From Salimicrobium humidisoli (GTDB lineage Bacteria > Bacillota > Bacilli > Bacillales > Halobacillaceae), in assembly GCF_002295105.1 (NCBI RefSeq), contig NZ_NSGH01000023.1, positions 1 to 32,304 of the forward strand: a stretch of DNA of 32,304 bases, in the 5' to 3' direction. Below the pieces are notes generated by a model. That model saw only the letters and a program-made list of their open reading frames with translations, searched no databases and had not been told where the DNA came from. The translations under genes and the position numbers were made by a program. Positions within the stretch are counted from its first letter, which is position 1; each line of letters begins with the position of its first letter. This document shows positions 1 to 7,961 of the stretch, piece by piece.

Positions 1-18
1 AGTTTTAGATTGAAACAT
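1..18 (-). CDS. 5' end of an unidentified gene, cut by the window edge
   Basis: Reading leftward, an ATG at 18 opens a frame of six codons (MFQSKT) before the window ends. An AAAGG Shine-Dalgarno lies 7 nt upstream (26-30). An extended -10 sequence TGTTATAAT lies at 57-49 on the same strand. These signals make a real gene start likely, but six residues are too few to name a family. The gene is separated from the photolyase by the phr terminator. Confidence 0.5.
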
Positions 19-48
19 CCAATCACCTTTCGTTGATAAGTTACAGCT

Positions 49-57
49 ATTATAACA
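49..57 (-). promoter_or_regulatory. Extended -10 promoter for the left-edge gene
   Basis: TGTTATAAT on the minus strand is a perfect extended -10 (TGnTATAAT). It sits about 30 bp before the ATG at 18. No good -35 is visible 17 bp upstream, which is tolerable for an extended -10 promoter. Confidence 0.45.
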
Positions 58-84
58 AATTAACGCGGTGATCTATTTAAAAAA

Positions 85-121
85 CAGAAAAAAATAAAAG
101 CTGCCGAGACTTTCTCGACAG
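85..121 (-). terminator. Terminator of the rib-phr operon (repeated terminator type)
   Basis: The stem CTGTCGAG/CTCGGCAG (arms 114-121 and 101-108, allowing G-U pairs) is followed on the minus strand by a T-rich tract. Nearly the same sequence recurs after the symporter gene at 23118-23157. A second small hairpin, GACTGA/TCAGTC, lies just upstream at about 127-144. Confidence 0.75.
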
Positions 122-138
122 CCTGAGACTGACCTCCG

Positions 139-1557
139 TCAGTCCTTCTTCTGCTTATAGATTTCTATCGCTCTCTCCCGCATCCGCTTGTGATCCACCA
201 TCGGCGCCGGATAATCCTCCCCGATGATACAACCTGCTTCCTTCTGCTCATCCTCCGACATTTTGTGAGGTTCGTGGATATACTTCTCAGGCACATTCCG
301 AAGGGCCGGAAGCCACTCTTTTATATAGTCCCCATGCTTATCGAACCGTTCGGACTGACGGACGGGGTTGAAGACGCGGAAATAAGGGACCGCATCCGTT
401 CCTGTCGAGGCTGCCCATTGCCAGCCGCCGATGTTCGAAGCCGCTTCATAATCGGCCAGTTTCCGGTTGAAGTACCTCTCCCCTTTCCTCCAGTCGATAA
501 GAAGATCTTTCGTCAGAAAAGAGGCGACCGCCATTCTGGCGCGATTATGCATCCAGCCGCTTTCGTTCATCTGTGCCATAGCGGCGTCAATGAACGGGAA
601 GCCGGTCCGCGCTTCTTTCCACCGCTCGAAGATTTCCTCATCTTCGTTCCAGGGGATTCCACGAAATTTTTCCGTAAGTTCCTTATCATCTGCCTCCGGA
701 TGGTTGTAATACACCATGTGGTAAAAGTCGCGGAAGGCCAGTTCCCGGACAAAACTCTCCACTCCGTCCTGGCGCTTCCGGCCGTCCGTTTCCTGCAGAA
801 CTCTGTGATATACCGTACGCGGGGAAATCGCTCCCGTGCGCAAATAGCGGCTCATCAGGCTGGTACCGTCTTTCGAGGGGATGTCCCGGTCTTCGTCGTA
901 ATAATAGATCGGTTCATCCAGAAACCGGGTGAGGCGCTGTTCAGCTGCTTCCTCACCGACCTCCTCCCACTTCCGGAGCGGTGCATCCGTAAGTTCCCGG
1001 TACTTTTCCTCCCCGTCCGCAAAATCTCCGGAACGGTCTGTCAGATGCTGCTTCATTTTATCCGTATTCAATTTCACCACCGGGGGTTTGTCAAGCTTCT
1101 GCCACTGCTTGAAATAAGGGGAGAACACCTGATAAAGTCCGCCGTCTTTCTTCGTCACTTCCTCTGCTCCATGGAGAGGGTGATCGATGTACGTATGCGT
1201 GCGCACTCCCCGCTCCTCGAAGACAGGCAGTACTCTCTCATCCCGTTCTTTCCCGAACCCGGTTTCTGCTTTGTTGAAATAAATGTCCTCAGCATCCGTC
1301 ACCGTATCGAAAAAAGAGCGGAATGCCTCCTCTTCCTCCCCGAAGATGAAATGGAGGGGTCCTGACGATTCATGGAATGTTCGGACAGTCTGAAAAAAGT
1401 AATCCTCCTGCAGATCAAATTCCCGGATAAGCTCAGGATGGATATGGAAGAGGAGCAGTAATTCATCCCCTTCCCCGAGATTTTTCACCGCTTCCGTCAA
1501 AGCAATATTGTCGTTCAGACGAAGGTCGTTGCGAATCCATACGACAGAAGTACTCAT
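139..1557 (-). CDS. phr: Deoxyribodipyrimidine photolyase (class I CPD photolyase)
   Basis: This enzyme uses blue light and reduced FAD to split cyclobutane pyrimidine dimers in DNA. Residues 1-130 form the Rossmann-like antenna domain. The FAD-binding helical domain follows, with GTSLMSRYLRTG (231-242), WMHNRARM (335-342) and NIGGWQWAASTGTDA (375-389). W303, W356 and W379 fit the electron-transfer tryptophan triad. The length of 472 aa is normal. It starts one base after the ribH stop with no clear Shine-Dalgarno, so it is probably translated by coupling as the last gene of the riboflavin operon. The antenna pigment cannot be read from sequence; FMN or the RibH product are possible. The photolyase assignment is firm. 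CPD rather than (6-4) specificity follows from the class I motifs. Confidence 0.95.
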   Translation of the reverse strand: MSTSVVWIRNDLRLNDNIALTEAVKNLGEGDELLLLFHIHPELIREFDLQEDYFFQTVRTFHESSGPLHFIFGEEEEAFRSFFDTVTDAEDIYFNKAETGFGKERDERVLPVFEERGVRTHTYIDHPLHGAEEVTKKDGGLYQVFSPYFKQWQKLDKPPVVKLNTDKMKQHLTDRSGDFADGEEKYRELTDAPLRKWEEVGEEAAEQRLTRFLDEPIYYYDEDRDIPSKDGTSLMSRYLRTGAISPRTVYHRVLQETDGRKRQDGVESFVRELAFRDFYHMVYYNHPEADDKELTEKFRGIPWNEDEEIFERWKEARTGFPFIDAAMAQMNESGWMHNRARMAVASFLTKDLLIDWRKGERYFNRKLADYEAASNIGGWQWAASTGTDAVPYFRVFNPVRQSERFDKHGDYIKEWLPALRNVPEKYIHEPHKMSEDEQKEAGCIIGEDYPAPMVDHKRMRERAIEIYKQKKD

Positions 1558-1558
1558 A

Positions 1559-2023
1559 TTAAAGCTGCTTCATCAGATTGGCCATTTCGACAGCAGCTAC
1601 CGCGGCCTCTGAACCTTTGTTTCCGGCTTTCGTTCCTGCACGTTCAATCGCCTGTTCGATCGTATCGGTCGTGATGACACCGAAGATGACCGGAAGACTG
1701 TTTTTTACGGAAGCCTGGGATACCCCTTTCGCCGCTTCCCCGCAGACGTAATCGAAGTGAGGGGTCGATCCCCGAATGACTGCTCCGAGAGTGATGACAG
1801 CGTCATACTTCCCGGATGCTGCCATGCGATCTGCCGCAAGCGGGACTTCAAAAGCTCCCGGAACCCACGCCGCATCAATATTCGCTTCATCCACGCCGTG
1901 CTGTTTCAAAGCTCCGACAGCGCCTTCGTAAAGCCGTTCTGTAATAAATTCGTTGAATCGTCCCGTCACGATACCTATTTTAAGATCTGTTCCTACCAGA
2001 TTACCTTCCAGTCTGTTCACCAT
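1559..2023 (-). CDS. ribH: 6,7-dimethyl-8-ribityllumazine synthase
   Basis: RibH condenses 5-amino-6-ribitylamino-uracil with 3,4-dihydroxy-2-butanone 4-phosphate to give lumazine, the penultimate step of riboflavin synthesis. The 154-aa length is typical. Family motifs are GAFEVP (56-61), [10 protein letters not shown] (81-90) with the catalytic histidine H89, and the following CGEAAKGV. In bacilli the protein builds a 60-subunit shell around riboflavin synthase. The gene lies 15 bp after ribBA in the same operon and directly precedes phr. It has its own GGAG-type ribosome binding site. Confidence 0.97.
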   Translation of the reverse strand: MVNRLEGNLVGTDLKIGIVTGRFNEFITERLYEGAVGALKQHGVDEANIDAAWVPGAFEVPLAADRMAASGKYDAVITLGAVIRGSTPHFDYVCGEAAKGVSQASVKNSLPVIFGVITTDTIEQAIERAGTKAGNKGSEAAVAAVEMANLMKQL

Positions 2024-2038
2024 GCCTGATACTCCCCT

Positions 2039-3232
2039 TTATAAATGAAATAAGTGACCCATTTTCGAACGTTTCGTTTCCATGTAGCGCGCATTCTCTT
2101 CCCGGGAAGGCATTTCAATCGGTACGCGGTCGGTGACTTCGAGACCGTAGCCGCCGAGCCCGGAGATTTTTTTCGGATTGTTCGTCAAAAGGTTGAGCTT
2201 CGTAATCCCGAGGTCCTTCAGAATTTGTGCTCCCACCCCGTAGTCGCGCAAATCCGGGGCAAATCCGAGTTTTTCATTGGCTTCCACCGTGTCGTAGCCT
2301 TCTTCCTGGAGTTTATAGGCATACAGTTTGTTCATGAGCCCGATTCCGCGTCCTTCCTGACGCATGTAGACGAGCACCCCGCTGCCATTTTCCTCGATCT
2401 GTCTCAGAGCGTTGTGAAGCTGCGGTCCACAGTCACAGCGCCAGGAGCCGAACACGTCCCCGGTAAGGCACTCCGAGTGGACCCGTACGAGCACTGGTTC
2501 CTCCGGGTTGATTTCCCCCTTCACAAGAGCGATATGATCCTTGTAGTCGATATCGTTCGTAAAGCCGATCGCCCGGAAATCTCCGTATTCAGTCGGGAGT
2601 TTGATTTCCACTTCCCGTTTGACATGTTCTTCGTGGTTATACCGGTACTGGATCAGATCTGCGATCGTGATCATCGGTATGTCGAATTCCTCGGACATCT
2701 TCTTGAGATCCGGTACTCTCGCCATCGTCCCGTCATCTTTGATGATTTCACAAATGACACCGGCGGATTTCGCACCTGCCAGTTCGGCGAGGTCGATGGA
2801 CGCTTCCGTGTGACCGGCACGACGGAGGACTCCCCCTTTTTTACCGACGAGCGGAAAGATATGTCCCGGCCGGTTGAAATCAGATGCGGTCGCCTGTGTC
2901 CGCAACATCTCACGGATCGTGAGGGCCCGTTCCTCTGCGGAAATACCGGTCGTCGTATCGCGGTGGTCGATACTTACAGTAAACGCCGTTTTGTTCGGAT
3001 CGGTGTTTTCCCCGACCATCGGCATCAGTTCGAGACTCTCTGCTATTTCTCCGGAAACCGGAGCACATACGAGACCGCGCCCGTGAGTGATCATAAAATT
3101 GATCATTTCGGAAGTTGCGTATTCCGCCACCCCGACGAGGTCCCCCTCATTCTCTCTGTCCTCATCATCACATACTATTACCATCTTCCCCTGTTTCAGG
3201 CGTTCGATTGCGTATTCGATAGTATCAAACAT
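2039..3232 (-). CDS. ribBA: Bifunctional DHBP synthase / GTP cyclohydrolase II
   Basis: One polypeptide supplies both precursors of riboflavin. Residues 1-200 make 3,4-dihydroxy-2-butanone 4-phosphate from ribulose 5-phosphate; the acidic loop [10 protein letters not shown] is at 22-31. Residues 205-397 open GTP. The zinc cysteines of the cyclohydrolase are C255, C266 and C268. The frame is open up to 3295, but that part overlaps the ribE stop. I chose the ATG at 3232 because AGGGGG lies just upstream and the protein then begins [10 protein letters not shown] as the family does, giving 397 aa. It lies 16 bp after ribE. Confidence 0.96.
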   Translation of the reverse strand: MFDTIEYAIERLKQGKMVIVCDDEDRENEGDLVGVAEYATSEMINFMITHGRGLVCAPVSGEIAESLELMPMVGENTDPNKTAFTVSIDHRDTTTGISAEERALTIREMLRTQATASDFNRPGHIFPLVGKKGGVLRRAGHTEASIDLAELAGAKSAGVICEIIKDDGTMARVPDLKKMSEEFDIPMITIADLIQYRYNHEEHVKREVEIKLPTEYGDFRAIGFTNDIDYKDHIALVKGEINPEEPVLVRVHSECLTGDVFGSWRCDCGPQLHNALRQIEENGSGVLVYMRQEGRGIGLMNKLYAYKLQEEGYDTVEANEKLGFAPDLRDYGVGAQILKDLGITKLNLLTNNPKKISGLGGYGLEVTDRVPIEMPSREENARYMETKRSKMGHLFHL

Positions 3233-3248
3233 ATTATCCCCCTGTCCT

Positions 3249-3887
3249 CTAAACGTAGCCGTTTTCTTTAAGAAAATCGGAGCTGACTTCTTCACTGTCT
3301 TTGTTCTTCATGAAATGAGCAATATATTTACCGATCATGTCACATTCCACGTTAACCTCATCTCCCGGTTCTTTGTTCCCGAGAATGGTGTGTTCCATGG
3401 TGTGCGGGATGAGGGAGACGAGAATCGTATTCCCCTTCACTCCGAATACGGTCAGGCTTGTACCGTCTACCGCAATCGATCCTTTATGAATGAAGTACTG
3501 TACCAGGTCTTCCGGAAGTTCAATTTCATAATAGACCGCATTCGCTTCCGGCGTTTTTCCGGTAATCTTTCCAGTGCCGTCAATGTGTCCGGAAACGATG
3601 TGGCCGCCGAAGCGTCCTCCGGCTGCAAGAGCCCGTTCAAGATTCACTTTGCTTCCTTCGGTGAGGTCTTTGAAGTTCGTCGCACGGAATGTCTCCGGCA
3701 TTACGTCGAAAGAAGCCGTCGTTTCCGTGAATGCCGTCACTGTTAAACAGACGCCGTTAATGGAAATGCTGTCTCCTTCTTCCACGTCTTGTAAAATGAC
3801 GGAAGCTTCGATACTCACATCCATCGCTTCCTCTTTCTGCTCAATCGATCTGATGGTTCCGATTTCTTCTATGATTCCTGTAAACAT
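3249..3887 (-). CDS. ribE: Riboflavin synthase, alpha subunit
   Basis: This enzyme dismutates two lumazine molecules into riboflavin and the pyrimidine substrate of RibH. The protein opens with the family signature [12 protein letters not shown]. It consists of two repeated lumazine-binding beta-barrels, about 1-95 and 96-200, the second marked by [16 protein letters not shown]. Length is 212 aa, as usual. It starts one base after the ribD stop. Some authors call this gene ribC or ribE depending on species. Confidence 0.96.
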   Translation of the reverse strand: MFTGIIEEIGTIRSIEQKEEAMDVSIEASVILQDVEEGDSISINGVCLTVTAFTETTASFDVMPETFRATNFKDLTEGSKVNLERALAAGGRFGGHIVSGHIDGTGKITGKTPEANAVYYEIELPEDLVQYFIHKGSIAVDGTSLTVFGVKGNTILVSLIPHTMEHTILGNKEPGDEVNVECDMIGKYIAHFMKNKDSEEVSSDFLKENGYV

Positions 3888-3888
3888 C

Positions 3889-4983
3889 TCATTCGCCTTC
3901 TTTCCTTGAAACGATTTTAATATCTTCCCCTACACGGTCCTGATGAACTACGGAGAAACTCATTGCGTCATGCAAATGCTCAATACCTGCCCCTGAGACG
4001 GGTGTGAGCGCTTTTCTTCCGCCGATCAGTTTCGGGGCGATATAGGTAATGACTTCGTCTACGTTTCTGGAGCGGACAAAACTGTCAGCCACTGTTCCTC
4101 CGCCTTCTACGAGCAGAGAGGAGATCTTTCTCTCCGTAAGCTCCTTCAGAAAAACGTCAATGTCCACAGTTTCTTCCGACTGACGCAGAATTTCCACGTG
4201 GGACGGGGCCGAGAATTCCTTCAACTGCTTATTAGTCACCGTTTTACCGGCCACAATCCATACCGGAGAAGTGTCGTCCTGCATAAGTTTCGCGTCCCTC
4301 GGCATCCGCAGATGGTTGTCGAGAACGATACGCACCGGGTGGCTTCCGCCTTCCTCGAGTCTTGCCGTCAGCATAGGGTCGTCCGTAAGCACCGTATTTA
4401 TCCCTACGAGAATAGCTCCCGAGCGGTGCCGGTACCAGTGTCCGTCTTTCCGTGCCCTCTCCCCGGTGATCCACTGACTTTCTCCGGTGGACGTGGCGAT
4501 TTTACCGTCCAGGCTCATCGCCGACTTCAGCCGCACGTACGGTTTCCCCGTCGAAATATAGTGGAAAAAAGGCCGGTTAATGGCATCCGCTTCTTCGCGG
4601 CAGACATCCGTGACGACTTCCACACCGCCGTCCTTCATTTTTTTCATGCCTTTTCCTGCCACCTCAGGATTCGGATCGAACGAGGCGATTACAGCCCGCT
4701 TAATCCCTGCTGCTACAATCGTATCAGCGCAGGGCGGCGTTCTGCCGTAATGGCTGCACGGTTCCAAAGTGACGTATATTTCTGCACCTTCGGCATGAGA
4801 TCCGGCCATGTTCAAGGCGTGGACTTCGGCATGAGGTTCCCCTGCTTTGACGTGGACCCCGGTGCCGACGATCTGGTTATTTTTAACTACTACTGCAGCG
4901 ACAGCCGGATTCGGATCCGTCTGACCCATCGTTTTCCGTGCCATCTCCACAGCAAGTTCCATATAGTAACGGTCTCTGTTCAT
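3889..4983 (-). CDS. ribD: Bifunctional pyrimidine deaminase / reductase
   Basis: RibD carries out the second and third steps of riboflavin synthesis: deamination of the pyrimidine, then reduction of the ribosyl side chain with NADPH. The N-terminal deaminase (1-145) has its zinc ligands in HAE (H51, E53) and PCSHYGRTPPC (C76, C85). The reductase domain runs from about 150 to 364. It is the first gene of the operon, with a strong GGAGG just before the ATG. The FMN riboswitch lies about 175 bp upstream. Confidence 0.96.
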   Translation of the reverse strand: MNRDRYYMELAVEMARKTMGQTDPNPAVAAVVVKNNQIVGTGVHVKAGEPHAEVHALNMAGSHAEGAEIYVTLEPCSHYGRTPPCADTIVAAGIKRAVIASFDPNPEVAGKGMKKMKDGGVEVVTDVCREEADAINRPFFHYISTGKPYVRLKSAMSLDGKIATSTGESQWITGERARKDGHWYRHRSGAILVGINTVLTDDPMLTARLEEGGSHPVRIVLDNHLRMPRDAKLMQDDTSPVWIVAGKTVTNKQLKEFSAPSHVEILRQSEETVDIDVFLKELTERKISSLLVEGGGTVADSFVRSRNVDEVITYIAPKLIGGRKALTPVSGAGIEHLHDAMSFSVVHQDRVGEDIKIVSRKEGE

Positions 4984-5073
4984 GTGCTTTCCTCCGAACT
5001 ACTTCTCTTTACGGGAGACAGGTTTATTGTCGGTTCGGACGCAGTAAGCGCTCTGCCTGGATGGTCTTTTTTC

Positions 5074-5109
5074 ATAAAAAATACCCTGAAGAACAATTGT
5101 CCTTCAGGG
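5074..5109 (-). terminator. Riboswitch-controlled intrinsic terminator (distal)
   Basis: CCCTGAAG (5084-5091) pairs with CTTCAGGG (5102-5109). On the minus strand the hairpin is followed by a U-rich run. It lies between the FMN aptamer and ribD, where the expression platform is expected. Confidence 0.85.
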
Positions 5110-5122
5110 CATAAAGATACTT

Positions 5123-5143
5123 AAAAAAAGGTACACGTGTACC
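5123..5143 (-). terminator. Second, proximal hairpin with a T7 tract
   Basis: The perfect palindrome GGTACACGTGTACC (5130-5143) is followed on the minus strand by seven Ts (5129-5123). This can fold as a short GGTAC/GTACC hairpin and act as an intrinsic terminator. It sits 14 nt downstream of the aptamer and before the larger terminator. Confidence 0.5.
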
Positions 5144-5157
5144 AGGATTAGAATAAT

Positions 5158-5291
5158 CTTTCTCCCATCCAGACTTTAACTGTCGGCTTTGGACTTTCAC
5201 CAAATCAGGGGGAATACGCTCTTCCCCGTCGCGGGCTGAGGATGTTACACCATTACCGCCGGCTAGGAATTTCACCTGACCCCGAAAGATA
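5158..5291 (-). ncRNA. FMN riboswitch (RFN element)
   Basis: The minus strand carries the conserved RFN blocks in order. These are a start of the type TATCTTTCGGGGTCAGGTG, then GCCGGCGGTAA, AGCCCGCGA, GGTGAAAGTCC and a closing GTCTGGATGGGAGA. FMN binding favours the terminators at 5143-5074 and shuts off the rib operon. Because phr is in the same transcription unit, it should respond to FMN too. Confidence 0.96.
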
Positions 5292-5310
5292 CTGTATTGA
5301 ATTACTTCTT

Positions 5311-5339
5311 ACTATATAGGATGAGAGGAAAATCTGCAA
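5311..5339 (-). promoter_or_regulatory. Promoter of the riboflavin operon
   Basis: On the minus strand, TTGCAG (5339-5334) and TATAGT (5316-5311) are separated by 17 bp. Transcription would begin just upstream of the aptamer, as it should. Confidence 0.7.
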
Positions 5340-5369
5340 TCCTTTTGCTTCACAGCTTTTTCACAAAAA

Positions 5370-5432
5370 GGAAACGGTTGCAAAATGACATCCTTTCCGA
5401 TATGCTATGCTTAGTTTGCGAAAACGATTGCA
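5370..5432 (+). promoter_or_regulatory. Alpha-glucosidase promoter with two LacI-type operator-like sites
   Basis: TTGCAA (5378-5383), 17 bp, then TATGCT (5401-5406) form a good sigma-A promoter. Two near-copies of a motif of the form AAACGRTTGCAWAAT start at 5372 and 5422, with centres exactly 50 bp apart. The first covers the -35 and the second lies just after the start point. The central CG with flanking AA and TTGC resembles LacI-family operators of the MalR or CcpA kind. The layout suggests repression of 5513-7162 in the absence of sugar. No regulator gene is in the window. Confidence 0.55.
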
Positions 5433-5512
5433 TAATTTAATGCAGGACTTTCGGATGATGCGCCATCCGGATAGAATCGCAGTTTTTGAAATGAGAAGAG
5501 GAGTGAGTGAGT

Positions 5513-7162
5513 ATGGAACGTAAATGGTGGAAAGAAGCCGTCGGCTACCAGGTGTACCCGCGGAGTTTCCAGGACTCCGACGGGGACGGTATCGGGGATC
5601 TGCAGGGAATGATCAGCCGTCTCGACTATTTGAAAGACCTGGGCATTGATTTTATCTGGATTTGTCCGATGTACAAATCGCCGCTCGACGATAACGGCTA
5701 TGACATTTCGGATTATAAGGATATTCTTCAGGACTTCGGTACGATGAAGGACTTCGATCAGCTTCTCGAAGAAGTACATAACCGCGACATGCGCCTGATC
5801 ATCGACCTCGTTCTGAACCACACGAGTGACGAACATCCGTGGTTTCTTGAATCGAAATCTTCAAAACAGAGCCCCAAACGCGACTGGTATATTTGGAGAG
5901 ACGGACGTGACGGGGGACCGCCGAACAACTGGGAAAGTATATTCGACGGGTCGGCCTGGAAGTATGATGAAGCGACGGACCAGTACTTCCTCCATATTTT
6001 CTCGGAACGCCAGCCCGATTTGAACTGGGAAAACGGGGAAGTGCGCCGTGAACTTTACGACACCGTCAACTGGTGGCTGGATAAAGGAATCGACGGCTTC
6101 CGCATTGACGCCATCAGCCATATTAAGAAGCGTCCCGGGCTTCCTGATATGCCGAATCCCGAACAGAGACAGTATGTATCAAGTTTTGATATGCACATGA
6201 ATCAGGAGGGCATCCACGAGTTCCTTCAGGAATTCAAAGAAGAAACATACGGAAAGTACGACGCGGTTTCTGTCGGGGAAGCCAACGGAGTGAGCGCAGA
6301 TGAAGCACATCTCTGGGTCGGGGACGAAGGGAAAATGGACATGATTTTCCAGTTCGAACATCTTGATCTTTGGGACCGGGAAGGCGGTACAGGACTTGAC
6401 GTGCCGGGGCTGAAGCTCGTCCTTACGAAATGGCAGAAAGGACTCGAAGGAGACGGCTGGAACGCTCTGTTCATCGAAAATCATGACAAAGCACGTGCCG
6501 TGTCCACGTGGGGAGATGACGGGGAGTTATGGAAAGAGAGTGCCACGTCACTTGCTACCATGTATTTCCTAATGCAGGGTACCCCCTTCATTTATCAGGG
6601 ACAGGAAATCGGTATGACGAACGCCGGCTTCACTTCCATCAACGACTATGACGATGTGGCGGCGAAGAACTTCTATACTGCCAAAAAGGCGCAGGGATGG
6701 AAAGATGAGGAGATACTTCAAAACCTCAGGGAAACTTCCCGGGACAACAGCCGGACGCCGATGCAGTGGGAGAACAGCCGCAACGCCGGCTTCACTTCAG
6801 GCCGCCCCTGGATAAAAATCAACCCGGATTATAAGCAGGTGAACGTGGAAGATCAAAAGGAAGACGAAACATCGATTCTGAACTACTATCGACAGCTGAT
6901 CCGGCTGAAAAAGTCGTATGATTTATTCACATATGGAAAATATGATCTGCTGGAGGAAACCGATCCTTCTCTTTACGCTTACACGAGAACTCTCGGGAAT
7001 CAGCAGGCAGTGATCATCGCAAATCTCTCCGGCACCTGCTCCGCCCTGCCGCCGGAAGCAGATATCCGAGAAGAAGATCTCCTTCTGCATAATTACCGTG
7101 ATCTTCCCGATGAATCCATTATCCGTCCTTTTGAAGCACGGGTGTATAAAAGAGAGTGGTAA
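5513..7162 (+). CDS. GH13 alpha-glucosidase (maltase / oligo-glucosidase family)
   Basis: This is a cytoplasmic enzyme that releases glucose from short alpha-glucosides; there is no signal peptide. The GH13 regions are DLVLNHTS (98-105), GFRIDAISH (195-203) with nucleophile D199, GEA with acid/base E256, and ENHD (322-325). PDLNWEN is typical of the oligo-1,6-glucosidase subfamily. Position 200 is Ala. From published work on Bacillus and Geobacillus enzymes, as I recall it, Ala here goes with alpha-1,4 specificity and Val with alpha-1,6. I therefore favour a maltase, though trehalose-6-phosphate hydrolase or sucrose activity is not excluded. The ATG at 5513 is preferred to a GTG at 5507 because GAGGAG ends 9 nt before it. 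The protein is 549 aa. The gene stands alone, divergent from the rib operon. Confidence 0.92.
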   Translation: MERKWWKEAVGYQVYPRSFQDSDGDGIGDLQGMISRLDYLKDLGIDFIWICPMYKSPLDDNGYDISDYKDILQDFGTMKDFDQLLEEVHNRDMRLIIDLVLNHTSDEHPWFLESKSSKQSPKRDWYIWRDGRDGGPPNNWESIFDGSAWKYDEATDQYFLHIFSERQPDLNWENGEVRRELYDTVNWWLDKGIDGFRIDAISHIKKRPGLPDMPNPEQRQYVSSFDMHMNQEGIHEFLQEFKEETYGKYDAVSVGEANGVSADEAHLWVGDEGKMDMIFQFEHLDLWDREGGTGLDVPGLKLVLTKWQKGLEGDGWNALFIENHDKARAVSTWGDDGELWKESATSLATMYFLMQGTPFIYQGQEIGMTNAGFTSINDYDDVAAKNFYTAKKAQGWKDEEILQNLRETSRDNSRTPMQWENSRNAGFTSGRPWIKINPDYKQVNVEDQKEDETSILNYYRQLIRLKKSYDLFTYGKYDLLEETDPSLYAYTRTLGNQQAVIIANLSGTCSALPPEADIREEDLLLHNYRDLPDESIIRPFEARVYKREW

Positions 7163-7181
7163 ATTAATATTTCCGCGAGTT

Positions 7182-7226
7182 AGAAAAGCCTCCACGAATC
7201 CTGAGCGGTTCCGTTGGAGGCTTTCT
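7182..7226. terminator. Bidirectional terminator
   Basis: AAAGCCTCCA (7185-7194) pairs with TGGAGGCTTT (7215-7224). The hairpin serves the alpha-glucosidase gene and, from the other side, the wecC-glycosyltransferase pair. Confidence 0.75.
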
Positions 7227-7244
7227 GATGTCTTTCTTCTTTAT

Positions 7245-7961
7245 TCAGCGGCTTTTAGTAAGGACACAGAAAGCGAATTTCGGTAAAGCGAGCTGGCGTT
7301 TGATCCGTTTCGGGTCGGAAATCAGCCGGTACAACCATTCCACGTTCAGATTCCGGTACAGTTTCGGAGCCTTCTTCTCTTTACCGGCCCACACATCGAA
7401 ACTTCCTCCGACGCCCTGAAATACTTTCACCCCGAGTTTTTCTTTGTGGCGACGGATCCAGAGCTCCTGCTTCGGACTTCCGAGTGCTACGAACAGAACG
7501 TCAGCCTGACAGTCCTGAATTCGCTGCACCACCTCATCTTCATTCCCATCAAAACCGTTTTCGTATCCTGCCACGGTAATGTCGGGGTAATGTTTTTCAA
7601 TGTTGTCCCTGGCCTTCGATACAGAATCTTCTTCTGCTCCGTACAGAAATACGCGTAACTTTTTCTGTTCGGCAAAGTGCAGGAGGTAACTCATCAAGTC
7701 TATACCGGTCACCCGTTCCCTGATCTGTCCGCCTCTCCATTTGGAGGCCCATACGATTCCTATTCCATCAGGAATCTGTAAAGTGGAGGAGTTGATGAGC
7801 TCCCGGACTTTTTCATCCTTACAGGCTTCCATTACTTTCTCCGGGTTGACAGCGACGATGGTCGACTGCTCCCCCGAATCGATATTCCTTGAAATTTCAC
7901 TGATCACCCTTTTATAGGTGACAGGCGCCACGTCGACGCCCAAAAAAGTTTCCTTCATCAT
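7245..7961 (-). CDS. WecG/TagA/CpsF-family glycosyltransferase (GT26)
   Basis: GT26 enzymes add ManNAc or ManNAcA to GlcNAc-PP-undecaprenol at the inner face of the membrane, an early step in wall teichoic acid or enterobacterial common antigen synthesis. Visible family motifs are NPEKVMEA, IPDGIGIVWASK, VFLYGA, VALGSPKQE and GVGGSFDVWAG. The start overlaps the dehydrogenase stop in an ATGATGA arrangement, so ATG 7961 or 7958 are both possible. Either gives about 238 aa, which is normal. The frame extends upstream inside wecC but lacks a start signal there. Pairing with a UDP-ManNAc dehydrogenase argues that the donor is UDP-ManNAcA rather than the UDP-ManNAc used by B. subtilis TagA. That point is inference. 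Confidence 0.9.
   Translation of the reverse strand: MMKETFLGVDVAPVTYKRVISEISRNIDSGEQSTIVAVNPEKVMEACKDEKVRELINSSTLQIPDGIGIVWASKWRGGQIRERVTGIDLMSYLLHFAEQKKLRVFLYGAEEDSVSKARDNIEKHYPDITVAGYENGFDGNEDEVVQRIQDCQADVLFVALGSPKQELWIRRHKEKLGVKVFQGVGGSFDVWAGKEKKAPKLYRNLNVEWLYRLISDPKRIKRQLALPKFAFCVLTKSR

Noticed and set aside
190-1365. 391-codon open frame on the plus strand across phr
   Set aside because: It lies entirely antisense to a photolyase with all family motifs, has no ribosome binding site, and its translation is low-complexity and His/Arg/Phe-rich, as expected of a reverse-frame shadow.
2054-3271. 405-codon open frame on the plus strand across ribBA
   Set aside because: Same reasoning: a mirror of a highly conserved gene with G/C-biased third positions, with no start signals and no recognisable domain.
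5418-5432. Reading the GCGAAAACGATTGCA site as a CcpA cre box
   Set aside because: It has two mismatches to the 14-bp cre core, including the leading TG. The repeat of the same motif 50 bp away fits a dedicated LacI-family operator better, though CcpA binding is not excluded.
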